A DNA stretch of 6,156 bases from an uncultured Collinsella sp. Lineage in GTDB: Bacteria; Actinomycetota; Coriobacteriia; Coriobacteriales; Coriobacteriaceae. A program made the position numbers and the translations under genes. Below the pieces are notes generated by a model. It was not told the origin of the DNA, searched no databases, and saw only the letters and a list, made by a program, of their open reading frames with translations. Where the stretch lies: NCBI GenBank assembly GCA_900757705.1, contig CAAEOW010000077.1, positions 1 to 6,156 of the forward strand, in the 5' to 3' direction. Below are positions 1-4,539 of the stretch, one piece after another; the stretch's first letter is position 1, and each line of letters opens with the position of its first letter.

Positions 1-69
1 ACTCGTTCACTTCGCGGAAAAGCATTCACCTTCGTTTTACGGCAGCCCGTCAGTCACCCTCTCGGCATT

Positions 70-106
70 AAAAATGGGGCAAAGCCACGCGCCTTACCCC
101 ATTTTT
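70..106 (-). terminator. Rho-independent terminator of the IIB-VOC operon, possibly bidirectional
   Basis: A perfect 10-bp inverted repeat (AAAAATGGGG at 70-79, CCCCATTTTT at 97-106) encloses a 17-nt loop. Read on the minus strand it lies 23 bp past the VOC stop codon and ends in a T run, as expected for an intrinsic terminator. The stem is A-rich on one side and T-rich on the other, so it could also stop plus-strand transcription entering from the left edge. Bases 1-69 hold nothing I can assign. Confidence 0.8.
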
Positions 107-129
107 CGTTAGCCATAGCAGCTTGTGCG

Positions 130-504
130 CTACTCGCGGCACAGGTGCACGGCGAAGCCGGCAAACTCGCGCTTAAAGTACACGAGCTTGGTGCCGCCGT
201 CAGGCAGCAGCACGCGCGACTCCTCGTTGACCTCGAGCCCGCGCTCGGCAAACCACTTCTCGGCCGCATCGATGTCGTTGACGGCAAAGCCGATGTGGCC
301 CTTGGTGCCACGACCGTTCTGCTTCATGACCTCGATCAGCGAATCGTTAAAGTACGAAACCGGGGTCTCGATAACGGGCAGGCCCATCATCGTCGAGAAC
401 AGCTCCGCGATCTCCAGGGCATCTGCCGGGTCGGTGGCGTTAATGCCCACATGGGCAACGCGCATGCCAAAGAGCTCGACCGGATTGGCGTTCTGCTCAC
501 TCAT
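130..504 (-). CDS. Stand-alone VOC (glyoxalase/bleomycin-resistance fold) protein
   Basis: A 124-aa single-domain protein of the vicinal oxygen chelate superfamily. It shows the paired beta-alpha-beta-beta-beta pattern, with VAHVGIN at residues 16-22, LIEVMK at 56-61, GHIGFAVND at 69-77 and GFAVHL at 116-121. His18, Glu58 and His70 fall where metal ligands sit in this fold; the fourth position appears to be His120 rather than Glu. From memory, the closest pattern is the extra VOC domain found at the C-terminus of some clostridial KHG/KDPG aldolases, which also starts with an AHVGIN-type strand and ends GFAVHL. That would suit a sugar-acid pathway, but the substrate is not known. The start lies 11 bp after the IIB stop codon with only a weak Shine-Dalgarno sequence, which suggests translational coupling. 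The terminator follows directly. Confidence 0.85.
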   Translation of the reverse strand: MSEQNANPVELFGMRVAHVGINATDPADALEIAELFSTMMGLPVIETPVSYFNDSLIEVMKQNGRGTKGHIGFAVNDIDAAEKWFAERGLEVNEESRVLLPDGGTKLVYFKREFAGFAVHLCRE

Positions 505-515
505 ACAGTCAGCGC

Positions 516-803
516 CTACTGAGCCATGACGTCGAGGACGGCCTTCTCGGCAGCGACGCGGTTCATGCCGGTCATGAAGGGCACGCCGCTCACGTACGGG
601 CAGGTGAGTCCCTCGGGGGCAACGGTGGTGGCGATCAGCAGGTCAGCGCCCTCGTCGCAGTAATCCTTGGCCTCGGAGATAGCGCACTGCACGATCTCGT
701 ACTTGCCGGCATAACCGTTGGCATCGAGCATGGTGGCGACCTTCTGGGCAACGAGCGTGGAAGTAGCAGCGCCAGCACCGCAAGCCAAAACGATCTTCTT
801 CAT
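516..803 (-). CDS. PTS sugar transporter subunit IIB, galactitol/SgcB type
   Basis: A 95-aa cytosolic phosphocarrier. It starts MKKIVLACGAGAATSTLVAQ; Cys8, followed by a Gly/Ala/Ser/Thr-rich P-loop, is the expected phosphocysteine that takes phosphate from IIA and passes it to the sugar bound to IIC. The later ADLLIATTV and VPFMTGM segments (about residues 53-61 and 74-80) match GatB-like proteins, and the length is normal for a free-standing IIB. The start is supported by GGGAG about 10 nt upstream of the ATG. It is the first gene of a two-gene minus-strand operon with the VOC gene. No IIA or IIC gene is present and the next gene upstream is divergent, so its partners must be encoded elsewhere. 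The sugar could be galactitol or another polyol/pentose; the sequence alone does not decide. Confidence 0.92.
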   Translation of the reverse strand: MKKIVLACGAGAATSTLVAQKVATMLDANGYAGKYEIVQCAISEAKDYCDEGADLLIATTVAPEGLTCPYVSGVPFMTGMNRVAAEKAVLDVMAQ

Positions 804-881
804 AGGTAATGTCTCCCTTCATGGTTTACTTTAGGTAAGTGTACCGCAGCGAGCGATGGCACTCAGCCTCGATGAGCTTTT

Positions 882-911
882 ATGCCAGTTTGCTTGTGCG
901 CTGCGTATAAT
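882..911 (+). promoter_or_regulatory. Predicted sigma-70-type promoter of the TPR-like gene
   Basis: A perfect TATAAT -10 box lies at 906-911. The best -35 candidate is ATGCCA at 882-887 (4 of 6 matches to TTGACA) with an 18-bp spacer. The start point would be near 918, giving a leader of about 50 nt that contains a small hairpin (CGCTC 935-939, GAGCG 947-951). The Shine-Dalgarno AAGGA at 955-959 sits 7 nt before the ATG at 967. The minus-strand IIB promoter must lie in the same 163-bp gap, but I see no convincing box for it. Confidence 0.6.
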
Positions 912-966
912 ACATCTAGTACGTGTTGTCATACCGCTCGCTTTATGAGCGACTAAGGATCCTAAC

Positions 967-1590
967 ATGCCCGATTCCCGCACACTCTGGACCGCCGCCG
1001 TTATCATCTGTATCGCCGTATCGGTGTTCTTTAGCGTCAAAAAACGCACTACGTTTAAACGCCTGCAACAGTTGATGGCCGCCAAACAGTGGGCCGAGTT
1101 CGATCGTTTGCTCGACGGCAAACTCACCAGCATGCTGTACCCGCGCTACAACCGCGACTACCTGCGTCTAAACTCCTATCTGCTGCGCGAGGACCACGAG
1201 CGCGCCGGCGAGATGTTCGACCTGCTGCTGGGACTCAACCTGCCCAAGATGCAGCGCGTCGACCTGGTGATCAAGGCCTTTAACTACTACGTTGGCCAGG
1301 AGGACCGCAAAAAGTCCAAGGAGCTGCTGCACGAAATCAAGGGCTTTGAGGGCGGTCAGGCCGAGGCGGTCGCGCACGAGTGCCAGCTGATGTACGACAC
1401 GATGATCCTCAAGCGCCACAACGACATTCCCGAGCTGGAGCGCATGCTCGAAGAGGCCGGTGACGACAAGGTCAAGAGCTGCCGACTGGAATACTTGCTG
1501 GCCCTGCAGTACAAGAACAAGGGCGACGAAGCAAAGTTCCAAGAGTTCCTCGAGAAGTCGGGTCAACACTCGATGGCCGTCAACGCGTAA
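967..1590 (+). CDS. Membrane-anchored TPR-like protein of unknown function
   Basis: A 207-aa protein with one N-terminal membrane segment at about residues 7-24 (LWTAAVIICIAVSVFFSV). KKRTTFKR follows at once, so by the positive-inside rule the rest faces the cytoplasm. The remainder is almost wholly helical, with amphipathic helix pairs resembling divergent tetratricopeptide repeats: AAKQWAEFDRLLDG near 38-51, LREDHERAGEMFDLLLGL near 73-90, QEDRKKSKELLHEIKG near 111-126 and NKGDEAKFQEFLEKSG near 184-199. Such domains usually act as protein-protein scaffolds, but no partner is suggested here. It is read away from the PTS operon and ends 31 bp before tRNA-Leu. AAGGA upstream supports the ATG. 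I do not recognise a named family. Confidence 0.85.
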   Translation: MPDSRTLWTAAVIICIAVSVFFSVKKRTTFKRLQQLMAAKQWAEFDRLLDGKLTSMLYPRYNRDYLRLNSYLLREDHERAGEMFDLLLGLNLPKMQRVDLVIKAFNYYVGQEDRKKSKELLHEIKGFEGGQAEAVAHECQLMYDTMILKRHNDIPELERMLEEAGDDKVKSCRLEYLLALQYKNKGDEAKFQEFLEKSGQHSMAVNA

Positions 1591-1601
1591 CGGACGGCTT
1601 G

Positions 1602-1610
1602 TGCTAGACT
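1602..1610 (+). promoter_or_regulatory. Extended -10 promoter for tRNA-Leu
   Basis: TGC-TAGACT is an extended -10 element (TG at 1602-1603, -10 hexamer 1605-1610) ending 11 bp before the first tRNA base, which suits transcription starting close to the tRNA 5' end. No good -35 box is visible 17 bp upstream, as is common for extended -10 promoters. The -10 hexamer overlaps the small inverted repeat AGACT-TCT-AGTCT (1606-1618). Confidence 0.45.
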
Positions 1611-1621
1611 TCTAGTCTCAC

Positions 1622-1706
1622 GGGGGCGTGGCGGAATTGGCATACGCAGGAGACTTAAAATCTCTCGCCGCAAGGATTGTGGGTTCGAGTCCCACCGCCC
1701 CTACCA
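1622..1706 (+). tRNA. tRNA-Leu, anticodon UAA
   Basis: An 85-nt class II tRNA with encoded CCA. The acceptor stem pairs GGGGGCG (1622-1628) with CGCCCCT (1696-1702), the first pair being G-U; A73 is at 1703 and CCA at 1704-1706. The D stem is GCG/CGC (1631-1633, 1645-1647). The anticodon stem GGAGA/TCTCT (1649-1653, 1661-1665) closes the loop CTTAAAA with UAA at 1656-1658, so it reads UUA codons. The long variable arm (1666-1678), capped by GCAA, is typical of leucine tRNA. The T arm is GTGGG-TTCGAGT-CCCAC at 1679-1695. UUA codons are rare in GC-rich genomes, so this is likely a minor isoacceptor. Its 3' end is duplicated downstream at 1885-1902. Confidence 0.96.
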
Positions 1707-1716
1707 TGTAGTGCTT

Positions 1717-1756
1717 ACGAGCCCGTGTCCCCCAGGGATGCGGGCTCGTTTCTTTT
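1717..1756 (+). terminator. Strong intrinsic terminator of tRNA-Leu
   Basis: A perfect 9-bp stem, ACGAGCCCG (1717-1725) with CGGGCTCGT (1741-1749), is followed by the T-rich tract TTTCTTTT. It starts 10 bp after the tRNA CCA end. A near copy lies at 1913-1950. Confidence 0.9.
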
Positions 1757-1760
1757 GCAC

Positions 1761-1782
1761 GCCGGTGGGGCTCGAACCCGCG
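1761..1782 (-). repeat. Inverted copy of a tRNA T arm
   Basis: The minus strand here matches the T arm and start of the 3' acceptor strand of tRNA-Leu (1678-1699) at 18 of 22 positions, including the unbroken GGGTTCGAG and CCCACCG blocks. It lies just after the terminator and is inverted relative to the intact tRNA. No full tRNA can be folded around it and no CCA follows, so I read it as a fragment and not a gene. Confidence 0.55.
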
Positions 1783-1799
1783 AGGGGGCGAGCGTTAAG

Positions 1800-1880
1800 C
1801 AAACGCGGAGCGTTTGTAGCGAGCCGGCGAGGGCGCCGGCAGGCGACCGAGGCCGGTGCGTATTTGCTGCGCAAATTCGC
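1800..1880. repeat. Block of three consecutive GC-rich hairpins
   Basis: Three perfect inverted repeats follow one another. CAAACGC/GCGTTTG (1800-1806, 1810-1816) has a 3-nt loop. GCCGGCG/CGCCGGC (1823-1829, 1834-1840) has a 4-nt loop. ATTTGC/GCAAAT (1862-1867, 1871-1876) has a 3-nt loop and extends past one T-T mismatch by GCG/CGC (1858-1860, 1878-1880). No T runs follow, so these are not classic terminators. They resemble the palindromic repeats that spread between genes (REP-like), or the remains of a structured RNA. Only a copy-number search in the source genome can tell. Confidence 0.6.
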
Positions 1881-1884
1881 AGAC

Positions 1885-1902
1885 GTCCCACCGCCCCTAC
1901 CA
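1885..1902 (+). repeat. Duplicate of the tRNA-Leu 3' end
   Basis: The 18 bases GTCCCACCGCCCCTACCA are identical to 1689-1706, the 3' T-stem strand, acceptor strand and CCA of tRNA-Leu, offset by 196 bp. No matching 5' half precedes it, so it cannot make a tRNA. A copy of the tRNA terminator follows 10 bp later, as in the original. Either a second tandem tRNA was degraded, or a small element used the tRNA 3' end as an attachment site. Confidence 0.85.
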
Positions 1903-1912
1903 CGCATTGTTT

Positions 1913-1950
1913 ACGAGCCCGTGTCCCCCGGAGACGCGGGCTCGTTTCTT
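1913..1950 (+). terminator. Second copy of the tRNA-Leu terminator
   Basis: ACGAGCCCG (1913-1921) pairs with CGGGCTCGT (1937-1945) and is followed by TTTCTT. The first 17 bases, ACGAGCCCGTGTCCCCC, equal those of the terminator at 1717; the rest of the loop differs. Its place after the duplicated tRNA end shows that the duplication covered tRNA end and terminator together. It should still stop plus-strand transcription. Confidence 0.8.
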
Positions 1951-1970
1951 GTGGATGCCGACACGGATGA

Positions 1971-2041
1971 TAAGTTGCGGTGGAATAGTTCTTGTTTATG
2001 CTGTTTACCAGCCTATTTAAGAACTATTTCACCGCAGCTTA
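1971..2041 (+). repeat. Large palindrome: 23-bp stem with a 25-nt loop
   Basis: The arm at 1971-1993 (starts TAAGTTGCGGTGG) pairs with the arm at 2019-2041 (ends CACCGCAGCTTA) over 23 positions. Twenty-one are Watson-Crick, and the two exceptions (T1975/G2037 and G1983/T2029) become U-G wobbles only in a plus-strand RNA. The loop contains a further 4-bp hairpin, GCTG/CAGC (2000-2003, 2009-2012). No T run follows, so it is a poor intrinsic terminator. It may be a structured leader or small RNA, a miniature element, or a protein-binding cruciform. Confidence 0.85.
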
Positions 2042-2053
2042 GGTTGATACTCC

Positions 2054-2141
2054 CACATTTTTCGATGGAAGAACGTGGTTGTCTCGCACATTTTTCGATG
2101 GAAAAACGTGGTTGTCTCGCACATTTTCCAAGGGAAACGCG
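2054..2141. repeat. 33-bp tandem repeat of quasi-palindromic units upstream of the ATPase gene
   Basis: Two contiguous units (2054-2086 and 2087-2119) differ at one base (GAAGAA against GAAAAA). A degenerate third begins at 2120 with CACATTTTCC and fades near 2141. Each unit starts CACATTTTTC-GATG and continues with the near-complementary GAAAAACGTG, a 10-bp quasi-palindrome with a 4-nt centre and one A-C mismatch in unit 2, followed by GTTGTCTCG. The third unit keeps the symmetry with altered bases (TTTCC-AAG-GGAAA). The period is about three helical turns, placing the centres on nearly the same DNA face, as in an operator array. The array ends about 10 bp before the predicted -10 box. Confidence 0.85.
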
Positions 2142-2151
2142 CATATGGCCT

Positions 2152-2176
2152 TATACTAGCCGAGAGGGTTGGGAGG
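2152..2176 (+). promoter_or_regulatory. Predicted -10 box and ribosome binding site of the ATPase gene
   Basis: TATACT at 2152-2157 is a good -10 box. The -35 position falls inside the degenerate third repeat and has no good match, so transcription may depend on whatever binds the array. GGGAGG at 2171-2176 is a strong Shine-Dalgarno sequence 4 nt before the ATG at 2181. This selects that ATG over the in-frame TTG at 2169, which has no spaced ribosome binding site, and over the ATG at 2196. Confidence 0.55.
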
Positions 2177-2180
2177 CAAT

Positions 2181-3482
2181 ATGCAACGACAGCTTATGAG
2201 TGAACTTATCGCTTGGAAATCAAGGGCGAATCGCAAACCTCTCTTGCTTAAGGGAGCCCGCCAGACAGGAAAGACGTGGCTTCTTAACAAATTCGCAAGC
2301 CAGCAGTATCGAAACGTCATTCGTTTTGACTTTATGCTCGAGCCGAGCGCACGTTCGCTGTTCGATGGGGACCTCGACCCCAAGCGCATCATCTCCCAGA
2401 TAGAACTCCTAAGTGGCCAAACCATAACGCCGGCAGACACGCTCATCATCTTCGACGAGATCCAAGAGGCGCCACACGGGATCACCTCGCTCAAGTACTT
2501 CAACGAACTTGCACCCGAATACCACATCGTAGCAGCCGGCTCCTATATGGGTCTCGCGCTCCGACGCGAAAACGAGTCATTTCCCGTCGGCAAAATCGAC
2601 CAGCTCACCATGCGTCCCATGGGGTTTGCCGAGTTCGTTCGTGCCGTCGACGGCAACCCGCTCGCCGACGCCATCCTTGCCGCAGACATGAACCTTCTAG
2701 CAAACGTTACCGAAAAGCTCGAGCACTTGCTCAAGGAATACCTTGTTGTCGGTGGTATGCCCGAAGTTGTCTCCGCTTTCGCCGAGACACGCGACTTCAT
2801 CGAAGCCCGAAGGCTTCAGCAGCAAATCATCGAGGCTTACGAATCCGATTTTGGCAAACATGCGCCCGCCCGCATCGTCGAGCGCATGAGGCTGGTTTGG
2901 AAATCCCTCCCCGGCCAGCTTGCAAAGGAAAATAAAAAGTTCATCTACGGAGCCCTTCGCCCCGGGGCGCGCGCACGCGATTTTGAAGAGAGCCTCCAGT
3001 GGCTCATGGATTACGGAATCGTTCATAAGGTGCCGCGCGTTTCCGCTCTCAGGGCACCGCTTTCGAGCTATGAGGACCTCTCGGGCTTCAAGCTGTTTTG
3101 CATCGACACTGGCATCCTCGGCGCGCTCTCCAACCTCCCACCGACCATCGTCCTAAACGGATCCGCTGTTTTCACTGAGTTTAAGGGCTCGCTCACCGAG
3201 CAATACGTCGCACAGGAACTCTTGCTGCAAGGCAAAATCCCCGCGTACTGGTCATCTAGCTCTGGCAATGCCGAAACTGACTTTGCCATCGACCATGCGG
3301 GGACCGTACTTCCGCTTGAGGTCAAGGCAGCAGAGAACCTTAAAGCGAAGAGTCTGAAAATAGCCTGCGAAAAATTCAAACTCATGCGTTGCGTGAGAAC
3401 CTCCCTGGCGGCATATAGAGACGAGGACATGCTCGTCAATATTCCGCTTTGGGAGATTGGGCAAATCGACAGGCTGGCATAA
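2181..3482 (+). CDS. AAA+ ATPase with C-terminal DUF4143 domain
   Basis: A 433-aa protein of the AAA_14/DUF4143 family, common in gut bacteria and of unknown cellular role. The N-terminal ATPase has Walker A GARQTGKT (25-32, Lys31), Walker B LIIFDEIQE (88-96, Asp92/Glu93) and a sensor-1-like AAGS (118-121) followed by RR at 128-129. A linker holds the family's GGMPEVV (191-197). The C-terminal DUF4143 region has TEQYVAQEL (339-347), ETDFAI (365-370, Asp367) and PLEVKAAE (378-385, Glu380, Lys382). That spacing of Glu, Asp and E-x-K is the PD-(D/E)xK nuclease-like signature, so DNA or RNA cleavage is possible but unproven. No membrane segment is evident. It is monocistronic, preceded by the repeat array and palindrome, and converges on the ppx-like gene with a 35-bp gap. 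Its codon use looks less G/C-biased than that of its neighbours, which with the tRNA-side position hints at acquisition by transfer. Confidence 0.93.
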   Translation: MQRQLMSELIAWKSRANRKPLLLKGARQTGKTWLLNKFASQQYRNVIRFDFMLEPSARSLFDGDLDPKRIISQIELLSGQTITPADTLIIFDEIQEAPHGITSLKYFNELAPEYHIVAAGSYMGLALRRENESFPVGKIDQLTMRPMGFAEFVRAVDGNPLADAILAADMNLLANVTEKLEHLLKEYLVVGGMPEVVSAFAETRDFIEARRLQQQIIEAYESDFGKHAPARIVERMRLVWKSLPGQLAKENKKFIYGALRPGARARDFEESLQWLMDYGIVHKVPRVSALRAPLSSYEDLSGFKLFCIDTGILGALSNLPPTIVLNGSAVFTEFKGSLTEQYVAQELLLQGKIPAYWSSSSGNAETDFAIDHAGTVLPLEVKAAENLKAKSLKIACEKFKLMRCVRTSLAAYRDEDMLVNIPLWEIGQIDRLA

Positions 3483-3517
3483 GTAGCTAAAATAGCCCCG
3501 TCCCAAAAAGACTAGTT

Positions 3518-4519
3518 TTAGAGGGTGCTCAGACTCGGGGTCCATGCGATGGTGGGGGTCGCGCCGTCGAGAGTCTCGTTGATGGTGGCGGCCATGCCGG
3601 CAAGCAAGCTGTTCTCGCTTACGGCGAGCGTGTCGTAATTGCCAGCGCGCATGAGCTCGCGAATTACCACGGCACCGGCCAAGATCACGCCCGCGCGTTT
3701 GGGCTGCACGCCTGGCAGCGCGGCGATGCCTGCAACATCCAGCGTGGACATGCGCTCGATAGCGGCCGAGACCTGCTCCATCGAAAGCTCGCGCAGGTGC
3801 ACAAAACTCGAGTCGTACGGCTCCAGCTCGTGAACGAGCGCCACGAGCGTGGTGACGGTGCCACCCACCGTGACCAGGCGCTCGGCACGCTCAAAATCGA
3901 CGGGCAGGCCCTCAAAATAGGCAGCGAACTGCTCGCCCGCCCAGTTGGCGGCGGCAGCAAGCTCGCCGTCCGTTGGCGGCAATGCCGAGAAAAACCGCTC
4001 CGTCACACGACGGCAGCCAATGTCCAGCGAACGCGTGCCCTCCAGCGCAAAGACCCCACGCTCCGGTGCGTACACACCCGTCGCGAGTTCCGTGGACCCG
4101 CCGCCCGAATCCGCGACAATAATGCGCTCGCCTGCAAAGTCGTGCGCCACGCCAAAAAACGTCAGGCGCGCCTCGACCTCGCCCGGAATCACCTGCGGCT
4201 CAAGCCCCAGATCGCACAGGCCGTCCAGCAGCAGTGCGGCATTGGATGCATCTCGCGCGGCGCTCGTGCAGGTGGTGCAGATGCACGCGACCCCAAAGGC
4301 ACGTGCCTCGTCCACAAACATGCGGCATGCGGCAAGCACGCGCTCAACGGCCGCCTCGCAAAAGCGCCCCGTCGCGTCGACACCCTCGCCTAGATCGGTA
4401 ATCTCGGTATGCTTGGACGATTCCACGATCGCCCCGCCCTCGACCTGGGCCAGCACCAGTCGCGACGACACCGTTCCCAAGTCAATCGCCGCCACCTTAT
4501 ATCGTTTGCAATTCGTCAT
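3518..4519 (-). CDS. ppx: Ppx/GppA-family phosphatase, short two-domain form
   Basis: A 333-aa protein of the ASKHA-fold exopolyphosphatase/guanosine pentaphosphatase family. It has the phosphate-1 motif AAIDLGTVSSRL (10-21), TSAARDASN (85-93), GEVEARLTFFG (113-123, with the presumed catalytic Glu in the EAR segment), DSGGGSTE (137-144), GGTVTTL (219-225) and KRAGVILAG (274-282). At this length it lacks the C-terminal HD-like domains of E. coli Ppx/GppA and resembles the short actinobacterial proteins. It should hydrolyse inorganic polyphosphate and/or pppGpp in the cytosol; the sequence cannot say which. The phosphate-1 loop reads GTVSS where the family usually has G-S/T-N-S, so a conserved Asn appears replaced by Val. 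The start is set by GGAGGGGA (4527-4534) 7 nt upstream. It lies 20 bp behind the ftsB-like gene and is almost certainly co-transcribed with it. I see no clear terminator in the 35-bp gap to the ATPase gene. Confidence 0.93.
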   Translation of the reverse strand: MTNCKRYKVAAIDLGTVSSRLVLAQVEGGAIVESSKHTEITDLGEGVDATGRFCEAAVERVLAACRMFVDEARAFGVACICTTCTSAARDASNAALLLDGLCDLGLEPQVIPGEVEARLTFFGVAHDFAGERIIVADSGGGSTELATGVYAPERGVFALEGTRSLDIGCRRVTERFFSALPPTDGELAAAANWAGEQFAAYFEGLPVDFERAERLVTVGGTVTTLVALVHELEPYDSSFVHLRELSMEQVSAAIERMSTLDVAGIAALPGVQPKRAGVILAGAVVIRELMRAGNYDTLAVSENSLLAGMAATINETLDGATPTIAWTPSLSTL

Positions 4520-4539
4520 TGCAGGCTCCCCTCCGGGCG

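Noticed and set aside
1761..1902. A second functional tRNA gene between the two terminators
   Set aside because: Neither the inverted T arm nor the duplicated 3' end has a matching 5' half, D arm or anticodon arm.
2054..2141. Possible CRISPR array from regularly spaced 33-bp repeats
   Set aside because: The units are contiguous with no unique spacers, only two are near-identical, and no cas genes are present.
2169..2180. TTG at 2169 as the start of the ATPase
   Set aside because: The strong GGGAGG site lies between it and the ATG at 2181, so it can serve only the later start.
1711..2199. Plus-strand open frame of 162 codons downstream of the tRNA
   Set aside because: It runs through two terminators, tRNA fragments and the palindrome, with no ribosome binding site and an implausible composition. 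Only its last part, through the repeats, is discussed as a weak leader-peptide candidate.
3483..3517. Bidirectional terminator between the ATPase and ppx genes
   Set aside because: Only a 6-bp CTAAAA/TTTTAG inverted repeat with a long loop is visible, which is too weak to call.
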